64,000 nt of DNA from Artocarpus heterophyllus (taxonomy: Eukaryota > Streptophyta > Magnoliopsida > Rosales > Moraceae): NCBI GenBank assembly GCA_025403435.1, contig CM046351.1, positions 22,041,276-22,105,275 on the forward strand, in the 5' to 3' direction. This document shows positions 35,721-47,500 of the stretch, in pieces. Numbering within the stretch: position 1 is the first letter of the stretch; each line of letters starts with the position of its first letter. The notes below the pieces were generated by a model. That model was not told where the DNA came from, did not search any database, and worked only from the letters and a program-made list of their open reading frames with translations. Made by a program: the position numbers and the translations under genes.

Positions 35721-38071
35721 TGTAACACCCCTTTACGGACGTCACAGATGTCGTTATATTTATTCATTAATACCTTTATTTTAAAATAAAGTATTTTTAC
35801 ATAACATAATTTGAAAACATACCCCAAGATCCATGCATGCATTTTTTTTCTTTGCTTGATTATAAGCATTCTTTAGTTAGTTAAATATTCCAAATAATAA
35901 AATCATAATTTAAAATGAAAACGTCACCATATTTAAAAATCTGCTCTCACTTGTTTGGCAGGCCGAACTTGAGACTTCGGCAGACCAAACTTGATCGATA
36001 GGCCGAAAATCATCCACCGGCAGGCCGCTTGAGGCTTTGCACATCCGAGGTTTTAAATTTGCTAAGTTCGGCAGGCTGACCATCAATGTTCGGCAAGCCG
36101 ATAGACGAAAAAGAAAATTTATAGAAATTAATTTAAGATGAGATTCAATACTTCAATATGCGGAAGACAAACATACTTAAAAAGACATAAGATAAAATAT
36201 TAAAACATAGTTCATAAATTCTTTAAAACTTATCAAATAAACATGTTTAAATTATAACACATAGTTTATATCTTTAAAACTTCCTTCTTTAACGTTCTTC
36301 CGTTTATAATTCATCTTGCTTAGCTCACACGCCTTTCCTTGCCCTTCACCTAGTCCATAACTTTCTTACCCTTATCTGCAACATGATATAAAACTGAATA
36401 AGCTAATGCTTAGTAAGTACATTTATATCTCACAACTTAAAACATTTTATGAACAACATCAACATCATCATCATAATAGTGCACTAAGTACAATTTCATA
36501 AGGAACATATCTTCCAATACATTATCCATATTAAAAACTTAATTCATTTTATCTTAAGGGGCCCAAGTGTTGCATCATAATCATCATTGTAGACGCGCCG
36601 TCATGAGAGGAGAAGGGTAGCTAATCCTAAACAAAACATGACATCATAACATAATATAAACATGGGTATGCAACACTTATTTAGGTGATACATATATATA
36701 GACATAAATATATACTTCTATACTTTAGAAAACATCATCATCAAAAACATGCGTAAACTTTAAACATCAACTTTTTATAATAATAACATCATGAATAACC
36801 ACGTGGAAATCATTATAAAACCATCATAAACATAGATTTCATACTTTTCATAAATCACATCATGTTGCAGGTGAGAATGTACTTATTTGTATTGCTTACT
36901 TAACCTTAATTTGTAGGTGACGTCACCGCGGTCTCGATGTGCTCGCCCTTAGTGTGTTAATGTATACATTCATTTAAAATAACAATTAACATTTAATTCA
37001 AAGAATTACTCATCACAACATACATACATCTCTTGAAACATAAATTTATAGCATGTTTCATTAACCATAGATCATTAGAACAAAACTATCAACACAAACA
37101 TTTTCTGACCTCCATAAATTCTTAATTCAATAACTCAACATTCACACATAATTTAGGCACCAAACTCGGCAGGAACCAAAATAATACAAAAACATATTAT
37201 CAAGATTTTTCCTTAGTCATAAAAATTACATTAGACAATTAAAACAAGTCACAATTTATGTCACAAAATCTGCCAGCAATACAAAACAGTGAGCAGTTCC
37301 TATTAACGTTCACATAATGAATTATTTACATCCCAAAATAATTCCATAAAAAATAGTACATATAATAGACATATAGAACTCTAACATATCCAAAAATCAC
37401 CCTTGAATAAATTCTAAAAAGTCCAAAACGTGCATGAAAAATAGTAGCAAAACAACTTCCATCATATTAAGCAGTGAGTTACAAGAGTTCATCATTTTCA
37501 AACAATCAAAACAAATTTATTTAAACTCTAAAATTCTTATGACAACTTATTGACATATAACTACAGAACCACAAAAATATTTTATCATTAAATAAATTCA
37601 TTTAATCAAACAAAAACATCACACAATAAGAGTTCAATAATTTACCGATAAAAAACAGTCTAAAAACCTAGCTTCAATAAAAATTCCATATCACATAAAA
37701 TATTTGTCATATTATCATGAGACTTTCCAATTCATACATGGACATATACCTAAACGTATTTGCCAAATTTCGTGAAAAATATCATTCATTTGCATTATGA
37801 ACAAAACCTATATTTTTGCACAACACAACCAAACAGCAACAATTTACTTTGAGTGACAGAGAGAAGAAAATTCATAACTTATCATAGAAAAATCCAATTA
37901 ACTTGAAATTTGGAGGAACATCTCATATCACATCCATGAACAACAAATTAAAATTTCAGAGCAAAAGAAAATACCTAGACAAAGTTATGGCAATCAGATG
38001 AAGAAGAGATATACATTTCAAAAATACCAAAAAATGAGTTCTTACCTTTAACAATTTTCAAAAAATACCAA
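35721..38071 (-). mobile_element. Gypsy-type LTR in reverse orientation, truncated
   Basis: The plus strand starts TGTAACACCCC at 35721, which fits the complement of an LTR end (GGGGTGTTACA). Inside is a palindromic-motif array like that of the LTR at 24177-29275. Read on the minus strand there are splice-like and leader-like stretches (TACTTACTAAGC, TTGCAG near 36380) similar in style to the other LTRs. No internal coding is visible. The other end is lost at the junction with the copia fragment near 38071. Orientation is inferred from style, not from homology over the full length. Confidence 0.5.
35954..36103. repeat. Second array of the TTCGGCAGGCCGAA-type palindromic motif
   Basis: About six variants in 150 bases: TTTGGCAGGCCGAA, TTCGGCAGACCAAA, TCGATAGGCCGAAA, ACCGGCAGGCCG, TTCGGCAGGCTGA and TTCGGCAAGCCGAT, at 20-30 bp spacing. 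Confidence 0.7.
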
Positions 38072-41070
38072 TTTCCAGCTCGGTTCATCTAGTGCTTCCT
38101 GAATATTTCTAGGCACCACAAGTTTTGAAATATTTGTAGTGAATGCTTTATGATTGTCAGAAAGGTTATGGTAGGAAATGCACTTGGCAATGGGATGTTT
38201 GGTGCATGTTCTGGTTCCCTTTCTAAGAGTAATGGGGAGATCTAGATCAAGGTTATATTCAGGAACAATGGAAGCTGAACCTGAATTAGGTTTGGTCAAG
38301 GTATTTTTTGAGCAAGGATTCAAGTGTGACGGTAGACCCAAATCAATATTAGGAGAAGAAGAATGTACAGGAGTAGGAATAGGAGAGGAATTACCTGAGA
38401 CATTTGAAGAGCCATCACCCAGGGCTTCCGGTTGACCATGTGTTGGGATGATAGACTGGTCTTTACTTCTTCCAAGGATCTTTTTCCTTGAATAAACCAC
38501 AGGCTCAAGATTGTTTTTATTTTTTTCCATTCGTAGTATTTCTTTTTCTGACAAACCAATTTTAGGTTCGGCTTTTAAAGGCTCAGTTTCTTTGCTTTTT
38601 ATCTCAAGAGAAAGATCAAGGATTGCACTAGGCAAGGGTTCCGCAATTTCCAAAAAATTTGGTTCAACTAATTTCTCCCCCTGAATTAAATTTTTGGTAA
38701 AAAACGGGACATTTTCCATAAAGGAAACATCCATGGTGGTATGAAAACGTTTTGTAAGAGGATTAAAGTATTTGTAACCCTTTTTATTGGGAGTATATCC
38801 CACAAAAACACATTTTTCTGCTCTTGGATCTAACTTAGATCTTGACCTTTTTGAAATATGCACATATGCCATGCAACCAAATATTTTTAAGGGTAGGTCA
38901 GAATTGATTTTAGAATCTGGAAATACCTTTTTCAGCGAGTCCAAAGGGGTGGAATATTGCAAAACTTTTGTTGGCATCTTGTTGAGAAGATATGAAGCAG
39001 TTAATATAGCATCCCCCCATAAGTATATTGGAACGTTCATGTAGAACATCATGGCTCGAGCTACTTCTAGCAAGTGCTTGTTCTTACGTTCAGCTATTCC
39101 ATTTTGTTCAGGAGTATCTGGACACGATGATTGGTGTAAAATTCCTTTTTCCTTTAAGAAGCCTTCCAGAATTTTATTAAAGTACTCCGTCCCATTATCA
39201 GATCTTAGAATGCTGATTTTTGTTTGAAATTGGGTTTCAATCATTTTGTAAAATTCTTTAAAAATCTTTTCTACTTCCGATTTTTCTTGCAGTAAGTACA
39301 CCCAACAAAGACGTGTATGATCATCTATAAAGGTCACAAACCATTTTTTTCCAGAAATCGTTGTCACTTTTGAAGGTCCCCAAATATCACTGTGAAAAAG
39401 ATAAAATGGTTTGGATGCATGATAAGATTTTGGAATGTAAGATTTTTGTTGGCTCTTTGCCAATAAACAACTTTCACAATGAAAAGATAGAGGATCAATC
39501 TTTTGAAATAACATAGGAAACAAATGTTTTAAATAAGAGAAACTAGGATGGCCTAATCTGTAATGCCAAACCATTATTTGATCACGAACAGAAAGAGAAC
39601 TAATACTACTTAATCCTTGAGCCATTTTATTACTAGATAACTCATCCTTGAAATAATACAGACCATCGATCATCCTAGCATTGCCAATCGTCTTTCCCGA
39701 GCTCCGGTCCTGAAAGATACAATGGGAATCATAGAAGACAACACGACAATTAGAATCTCTCGATAATTGACTAACAGACAAGTGATTACAAGCAAGCTTA
39801 AGAACATGAAGAATAGATGTAAGATCTATTCTCTCAGAGATTTTATTCGACCTTTTCCTGCAATTGATGAGAAGTTACCATCCGCTATCCTAACCTTTTT
39901 ATGCCCAGGACATGGTGAATAGGATTCAAACATATTTGAGGAATTGGTCATGTGGTCAAATGCTCCAGAATTAATAATCCATGGAGCATATTTAAAATGA
40001 CAGGATAGAGCATAAAATTTATTACCTGTGTGTGCCACAGAAACATTAGGAATACCGATGTCGAGTTGGATTTTAGCAGTGCCAACAGATGCTCCATCTG
40101 CTCTTTCGTGAGGGAGTTGAGTGAGTTGGTGTCGGCCTTGTTAGGTTTTTCTCCTGTCTTTCCTTCGAATTTGCAGGTTTCCCATGGATTTTCCAACAGT
40201 TCTCATGGGTATGACGAGGCTTGTTACAAAAATCACACCACACTCGAGGTTTTTCATCAGGTTTGCGCTGAAAAATAGAAGCAGCAGGGGCTTTGCTATG
40301 ACCTCCACCCATGGTATATAAGGCTGAACCTTCAACAGCACTTCCAGGTCCCGTCTTGCCTAACATCACATTCCTTCGACTTTCCTCTCTCCTCACTTCT
40401 GAGAAAACTTCACCAATTGAAGGTAGAGGTTGCCTCCCAATAATTCTCCCCCTCACCTCATTAAACTCGACATTAAGACTAGCCAAGAACTTGAAAATCC
40501 GACTGTCCTCCACTATCTTTTTATGATGATGTGCATCCTCGGTAGATTTCCACTCATAAGTGTTGAAGAGGTCAAGGTCTTACCAAATCCGCTTCATGGA
40601 ATTGAAGTACTTTGTGACATTGTCCTCCCCTTGTCGCATCTCACCGAGTTTGAGGGTTAACTCAAAAATTTGTGATTGATTTCCTAGGTCTGAATACATC
40701 TGATTTACATTCTCCTAAAGCTCTTGTGCTGTTGGATAGCACATGTAATTAGAGCTAATGTCTTCCTCCATAGAATTCACAAGCCATGTCATCACCATAG
40801 AATTCTCAGCATCCCATGTAGCATAACTTGGATCGTCCACCACAGGAGCCTTCTTTTCACCTGTCAGGTAGCCCATCTTTCACGACCTCTAATATACATC
40901 CGGACTGATTGAGACCATCTCAGAAAATTGTCACCATTCAAACGAATTGTGGTAATTTGGACAGAGGGAGATTCTGTGATAGCATTATTGATTTTTGAAG
41001 AATCAGTGGTAATGGGATTTTTTAGAGAAGGTTGGGGAACGGTAGTAGACTCATTTGAAGTTTCAGACAT
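38072..41070 (-). pseudogene. Copia Gag-Pol polyprotein, truncated after integrase
   Basis: Gag starts at 41070 (MSETSNE), with RLNGDNFLRWSQSVRMYIRG near residue 45. A frameshift near 40890 moves the frame. Further gag includes a CCHC knuckle (CDFCNKPRHTHENC, about 40230-40270). The protease motif reads INSGAFDHMT where DSGA is expected, so the catalytic Asp is lost. From 39781 a 577-codon open stretch carries the GAG-pre-integrase HHCC region (HYRLGHPSF, CESCLLAK). The integrase D, D and E residues follow (FHSDIWGPS, RSDNGTEY, TPEQNGIAERKN). It ends in the NIQEALDEPSW motif that precedes RT and then runs into foreign sequence and a stop at 38048. Confidence 0.9.
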
Positions 41071-41117
41071 GATTTTAGAAGCAGGAACGAAAGAGAGGAA
41101 GAAGGAGAGTTTCGGCT

Positions 41118-41130
41118 GGCTCTGGTACCA
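41118..41130 (-). promoter_or_regulatory. Primer binding site of copia A
   Basis: The minus strand reads TGGTACCAGAGCC, a one-base variant of the initiator tRNA-Met primer site, 4 bp after the LTR end. Confidence 0.75.
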
Positions 41131-41134
41131 ACTT

Positions 41135-41364
41135 TGAAAAAAAGGTTTCTCGGGAATAATAATTATTTCATATCAGATTGTTCTCTTTTATACAGTTTAC
41201 AGCATATACAAATCTTTTATAACAGGAAACTAAATCACTAATCACTAATTCTAGGGAGAGAATAATTCATAACAATTATTTTCCTAAAATACAAAGATTG
41301 ACAACTAATTAGCTAATTTATAGCTGTACAAGATTATTTCCACATTAGTTTTGATTTTCCAACA
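41135..41364 (-). repeat. 5' LTR of copia A
   Basis: 230 bp on the minus strand, beginning TGTTGGAAAATC and ending TTTTTTTCA, with TG...CA ends. Its outer end interrupts the integrase frame of copia B right after the coding for HTTN. Confidence 0.75.
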
Positions 41365-43905
41365 ATTTGTAGTATGTATGTTTATATAGAATGTTGAGAG
41401 TGTTTCCATTGGACTCTTGAATCCCAAGACTCTGGAAGGCAAACGATTTATAAGGTGAACAGCTGTAAGAATTACTTCCCCCCAAAAGGATTTAGGCACA
41501 TTTTTCTAGAACAAGAAGGCTCAGGTTGACTCAAGAAGGTGACCATTTTTTCTTTCTGCCACTCCATTTTGCTGTGATGTATTGACACAGGATGGCTCAT
41601 GTACTATCCCTTCCTTCTGAAAGTATGGAGTTAGGACTTGATTGAAATAATCCCTGGCATTATTTGTCCTAAACATTTTGATATTAACCCAAATTGGTTC
41701 TTAATCATGGAACAAAAATTTGGGAGAAAGGTACTGACATCAGATTTTTGTTTAAGCAAAAAAAGCCACGTAACACGAGTACAATCGTCAATGAATGACA
41801 CAAACCATCTTGTCCCAGATACATTAGGAATCGTCAAGAAGGCTTAGGTTGACTCAAGAAGGTGACCATTTTTTCTTTCTGCCACTCCATTTTGCTGTGG
41901 TGTATTGACACAGGATGACTCATGTACTATCCCTTCCTTCTGAAAGTATGGAGTTAGGACTTGATTGAAATAATCCCTGGCACTATTTGTCCTAAACCTT
42001 TTGATATTAACCCCAAATTGGTTCTTAATCATGGAACAAAAATTTGGGAGAACGGTACTGACATCAGATTTTGTTTAAGCAAAAAAAGCCACGTAACACA
42101 AGTACAATCGTCAAGGAATGACACAAACCATCTTGCCCCAGATACATTAGGAATAGTAGAAGGACCCCAAATATCACTGTGAATGAGATATAAAGGAATA
42201 AAACTTCTTTTATTATTAACTGGAAAAGGTACACGCTTGTGTTTAGCAAGTTCACACACATCACAATGAAAGTTCTCAACATCTAGACCTTGAAATAAGA
42301 AAGGAAACATAATTTTAATGACCCTAAATGATAGATGTCCAAGTCGGCGATGATGAAGCCAAACTGTTTCTTTATTAGATGAACAAAATTCTGAAACAAA
42401 AGAAAGAGGTAATTTGCCCTTGGTGATGCTTGATTGGCTTGGTGCTTTGAGATAGTAGAGTCCATCCCGTTCTCTAGAATGTCCAATCATCTTCCCCGAA
42501 TCCTTGTCCTAAAATACACAATAATTATGATGAAAAACTACATTGCACTGTAAATCTTGAGTAAGCTTTTGAATAGAGACAAGGTTTGTGGATAATCTAG
42601 GGACATAAAGAACATTTTTTAAGGTCAGTGATGGGCTTATTTTAACGTCTCCTACACCTGCCACAGTGGTCAAAGAACCATCAGCTGTGGCTATTTTCCT
42701 ACTGCTTGGACATGGGAAATATGTGAAAAAAACATTTGGTGAGTGGGTCATATGGTCGATAGCTCTTGAATCCATGATCCAGGAGCTGGCAAAGGTTGTA
42801 CCCGAGACATTTAATCCAATAGAGGGTGGAAACTCACCTGAATACACCAATGAGCAAGTACCTAAAGGTTTGTCAAGGTTGCCAATGGGAGATCTCACTC
42901 TTCCGATCTCTTCTTGGTTGAGACGGCCTGACTCCTTTGGTGTTGCTTCATTTTGCTATGCCACAACATGGGCCTGACCATTGTTCCTTGGCTGCTCTGC
43001 TTTTTGTCCCCACTTACGGCTTGGAGGCTTTCCATAAAGCTTCCAACATCGCTCATGAGTATGGCGTGGCTTCTTACAATAAGTGTACCACAAGCTGTCC
43101 TTATAGTCACGATTCTAGACTTTTGGTTGTCCAGGTTTTCCACCTTCAGAAATTGTAGCTTTTTCTACGCTTGTGATAGAATTATTTCCACCACTGGCCA
43201 TCATAGTTGAGCTGTCCGTATTTTGTGGTTCAAGCATCAACCTTCTTCTACTTTCATCACCTCGAATCAGTGCCACCACCTCATTAAAGCACGAAACCTC
43301 TTGTTTGCCAAGAATCTGAACTCTTACTTGATCAAATTCTGGATTAAGCCCAACAAGAAAGTCATAGACTCTATCTTGCTCGATGAAATCCTTTAGGATA
43401 GCAGCATCTTTAAGACATTTGGTTTTTATCACCCTCTAATGATCAAGTTCTTGCCACAAAGCTTTCAATTGATTTGCATATTCAGTAACTGTTTTACTTC
43501 CCTGTTTTGCAGCCATCGTCTTCACCTTGACTTCATATACTTAGCAACGTCTCTAGCCTTTGAATATGTTTGTTGGATTGCATCCCAAATATCCTTAGCC
43601 GTAGCCAAGAACATACATGTGTCACTAATCTCAGAAGTCATAGAATTCCATAACCATGCCATTATCATGGAATCTTCTTCATCCCACGCTTCAAAACGAG
43701 GGTCTCCTGGTTTTGGCCCTGTACCCGTGAGATGGCTGATCTTCCCTTTCCCTTTCAGCACCGTGCAAACAAGTGGGGACCATTTGAGGTAATTTTTTCC
43801 ATCCAACCTATATGCAGTTTGAATCTTCTGCAATTTGCAAGGCTGTTGAGAACGAACAATCTCCTTCGACTGTACTTTAGCAGTCGATTCTGCAACCTCT
43901 GACAT
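41365..43905 (-). pseudogene. Copia Gag-Pol remnant of element B
   Basis: Gag begins MSEVAES at 43905 with YRLDGKNYLKWS and WDEEDSMIMAWL. The zinc-knuckle region near 43080 is damaged. The protease reads WIMDSRAIDHMTHS, so the Gly of the DSGA motif is changed. Pre-integrase is recognisable (HHRRLGHLSFRV, CDVCELAK), as are integrase pieces (LIHSDIWGPS, TPQQNGVAERKN, INRLPSRVLG). The frame breaks repeatedly and ends at the copia A LTR. Confidence 0.85.
41516..42161 (-). repeat. 323-bp tandem duplication in the integrase of copia B
   Basis: The block starting AAGGCTCAGGTTGACTCAAG at 41516 recurs as AAGGCTTAGGTTGACTCAAG at 41839. Both copies run through the integrase core to ACATTAGGAAT. They differ at a few percent of positions, so the duplication occurred some time after insertion. 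Confidence 0.92.
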
Positions 43906-44120
43906 CCTCCACAAAGAAACCTGATCTCTAGGCAATTAAGGCAGAAGAAAAAAAACCAACAATGAAGGCTGGCAGGAGTTACAAAGGTGCTGGTTCTTAA
44001 CGACGATGAAGATCAGAAAAAAAAAAAAAAAGAAGAAGAAGGAATGGCGACGAAGGCCTAAAGAGCAAGAAAAAGTGACGGCAATTAAGGCCAGCAATCA
44101 AATCCCATAATTTTTCTACA

Positions 44121-44132
44121 GCTCTGATACCA
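44121..44132 (-). promoter_or_regulatory. Primer binding site of copia B
   Basis: The minus strand reads TGGTATCAGAGC directly after the LTR end CA. Confidence 0.82.
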
Positions 44133-44410
44133 TGTCAAAAACTGAGAAAAGAAAAATTATGAGGAAGCTGAGAAAAGAAAAAATTATGAAGAAGAATTTT
44201 CTTTTATTCATTCTTATCAAACTCATTGAATTAGACACACACATATATATATATATATATAATAATCCTAGCAAAAGAAAAAAAAAAACTAACTCTATTC
44301 TAACAAAATAGGAACCTAATCAAATCAGTCATAATTATAGGGATATAAACTATTACAGCTAATTATACAGGTGCAAAAAAACACATCCCACTAATCACGT
44401 TTTTTCCACA
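44133..44410 (-). repeat. 5' LTR of copia B
   Basis: About 278 bp on the minus strand, beginning TGTGGAAAAAACG and ending TTTTTGACA. It contains a TA microsatellite at 44243-44262. The start is inferred from a TG in the right place because the second LTR is missing. Confidence 0.6.
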
Positions 44411-44574
44411 ATTTCTTTCTAGCTCTTGTAGCTGGAGATTTCACTTATGTTATTTTTTATACGATCGATCTTAGTTTTAGAGTTCTTGTTCGTTATTTAT
44501 TTTTAATGGTTTAGTTTTGCTATCTTTATGATTGTTTATTGAATTTATTTTTCTAACTATCTGAATATATATTT

Positions 44575-47500
44575 TTAGGAATGTCCCAACATAAAGAGAG
44601 AGAAGTAAAAAGGAAGATGAAAAATAAAAAAAAATGAATGAAATAAAAAGGAAAAAAGGGGGAGACAGTGGGAGTGGGGGTGGGTGTCTCGGGGGTGTTG
44701 GGGGTGGATGATGTAAAAAAAGAAAGAATAAGGAGGGAAAAAAGAGAGAGGAGAAATGGGTGACGGATTATTAGGGAGCATAAAAAAATGGAAGAATGAG
44801 TATGACTTCAATTTTGGTCAGTTTTGTGTTTTGATTAAGAATTTTGGGGTAATTTCTTTCTATCATGTGGAAACAAAGGGTATATAAGTTAACATCTTTC
44901 TGTTGTAGGTAAAATGGTAAATGAAGAAACAAATCTGTCTATGAGGGAAAAGGAGGGACGGAGAGAGAGAGAGGGAAGTCTCTGTGTGTGTGTGTGTGTG
45001 TTGTTGTTTTGTTGTTTTGGGGGGGGAAGGGGGGGAGCGTTGTGGTGTGGTTGGATGATGTAAAAAAAGAAGGAAAGAATAAGAAGGGAAAAAAGAGAGG
45101 AGAAGTGGGAGACGGATTATCAGGGAGCATAAGAAAATGGAAGACTGAGTATGACTTCAATTTTGTTAAGTTTTGTGTTCTAATTAAGAAATGTCTTTCT
45201 ATTATGTGGAAACCATGGTTATCTAATTTAACATTTTTCTGTTGTAGGTAAAATGGTCAATGAACAATCAAATCTCCAATGCAATAGGAATTATAGAGTA
45301 CGTAAGCTTAGGAGATAGCCAGATTTCTTGTTGGACAGGTATCATACATGGAGTTTTTATTGATTATAGTCTGAACTCATTATTTCATGATTGACTCTGC
45401 TGCTGCTGCTTCTTCTTTTCATCTTTTTTTCTTTTCGTTTTTTTTTAATTAAAAAAAAATCTCATAGTGTAATTTTTCCTTGGAATTCTTGATTATTAAT
45501 TAATTTATTTTTTCCAACTGTGAGATTATAAACTCTTGCAGAAATGGCCAACAACTAACCAGAAAGGGAAGGAGGGTGGTTGTTGGGATATGAAAAAAGG
45601 AAGGAAAAACAGACAGATTAAAGGGAAAGAGAAAAAAAATTAGCAAAACAAGAAAAAGGAGAGGGGAAAATTGAATAGAATAAATGGAGGAAGGAGGGAG
45701 CAGGTCTGCAGGAATAAAAAGAGGAGGGAGGGTGAGAGAGAGGGACTAAAAACGAATAACTAAGTTGAAAAAAAAAAAAGAAATGGGAAAGGAATAGAAG
45801 AAGAGTGAAAAAAAGGAATATGGATAAGGGAGCATGAGAAAAATAATTAAGTTGGTTAGTTCTGGTAAATTTTTTTTCATAATTAAGTTGGTCTAATTAT
45901 TTCTCTGCTATCACGATTATCTGGCTTTCCACTTGTATTCTTTTTCTTTTTTTTTTCAGCTAAAAGTAGATCCGAAAGATATTGCAATAGCAGACAAAGA
46001 TATCGCATTCAATGCTTGAAATCTGTATGTTAAAGAGGGGAGCTATCTAGCTTTTTCATCAAGATGTCTCTCTGCATTTCAATAAATACCGAGAAGGAAT
46101 AATTAGTTCTTTCGATCAATAATGGTTGCTTGTTTCTATAAGGTTAATAATCTGCCAATTATACATTTTGCTTCACTGTAAATTAGATGTAGTCCTTGTT
46201 AGAGTAGACCCTTGAACTCACCCATATTCTAAACTAAGTGTCATACTTCTCCATTTGTTTCCATTTCTTTAGCAGTCTAAAACAAGTTTCATTTTTCTCC
46301 ATGCAGGATACTCATCTTTATGGGACAAATTTCAGTCTGTTTGTTTTTCAGATGTTGAATCTTAGTCTATGTGGTTATACAGAATGCCTCTCTCTCTCTC
46401 CCACTCACGCACGCTCTCTCTCTTTCTCAAACCAACACTCCCACACCCTTTTTTGTTCATTCTTCTTGGAACACATGCATTGACCTTGACATTCTGTTGG
46501 TTGGTTCCTGTAGGTTATTCAAATGGTATCTCTGATGGAATGATTGCTTAAATTAGAAAATCTTGACCTACACTCAACTCCGTATAAGGTGCTAGCAACA
46601 GGACAATGATGTAGTTTGCTAGAATTTATTCCACCCCATTCTTTGGCGTATGTATTAGGACGTAATATGCTCTATTTTTGGAAAGTTCTACACCTAATGA
46701 AAGGAGTATGCTAGTATTAAACATGTATTATATGTAAAATCAGATATTAAGTACAAGTTTCTTGGATTTAAGCTTATTTGGTTGTCCCTTTCTTCCAACA
46801 CCCTTCAAGGAAACAAATTACTGATACAATGAGCAATTTATGTTTGTAGCCTATAACTAAAAGTTAATAGTAACTTGAAGTCTTTCACTATGAGGCCGTT
46901 ATGTAGGTAATGATATTCTACCAACATGCTTGTTCAAGGACGTGTATACATAACATGTACCCTCAATTTGTAGTCGGCATTTTATTTTGTCTATATTGCT
47001 TAGATTTGTTCCTTTAATATTCAGATTCTCTTGGAGCATCATAAGCTATCTTCAAAAGTTTCCTCCAGATGAGCATGGGCCGGTTGGTATTACAGCAACC
47101 TGTCGTGAAACATTTATAAAGAGCTGCCCTGGATATTCTGTTAACATGAATGGTAAAGGAACACGGATAAGGGAGCAGAAGAAAGAGAACAGAATAATAA
47201 AGCAGATAAAGCGGAAAGGAAGATGAGCAGAAGAAAGAGAACAGAATAATAAAGCAGATAAAGGGGAAAGGAAGATGATTTCACCTTTTTAGTTTTGGTA
47301 AGTTTTTTTTTTTGCTTTGTTTTATTTTTTCCTTTTAAGTTTTTGCAAGTGTTGGTCTAATTATTTGTCTGCTAATGCAATTATCTGACTTTCCTCTTGT
47401 ATTCTATTTTTTCTTTTTTCTTTTTTTTGGGCCAGAAGAACATCCTGGAGATAGCTTGCCTGCATTCATTTCTGCAAAATCTGTTGCTTCAAGAGAGTTG

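Larger units (their letters stand above)
38072..41364 (-). mobile_element. Ty1/copia element A: 5' LTR, gag, protease and integrase only
   Basis: Read on the minus strand: LTR (41364-41135), PBS, gag, protease and integrase, then an abrupt end near 38072 just where the reverse transcriptase region should begin. RT, RNase H and the 3' LTR are missing. The 5' LTR lies inside copia element B and interrupts its integrase, so A inserted into B. The left halves of both were later deleted or replaced by the gypsy LTR. Confidence 0.88.
41365..44410 (-). mobile_element. Ty1/copia element B: 5' LTR, gag, protease and partial integrase
   Basis: Minus-strand element with LTR 44410-44133, PBS 44132-44121, gag from about 43905, protease, pre-integrase and integrase up to the insertion point of copia A at 41364/41365. 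Everything downstream (RT, RNase H, 3' LTR) is absent from the window. It has a 323-bp tandem duplication in integrase and several frameshifts and stops, so it is older than or as decayed as copia A. Confidence 0.85.

Noticed and set aside
44575..45251. Minus- and plus-strand frames rich in Pro/His/Phe or Lys/Gly
   Set aside because: Low-complexity purine-rich repeat DNA read in different frames.
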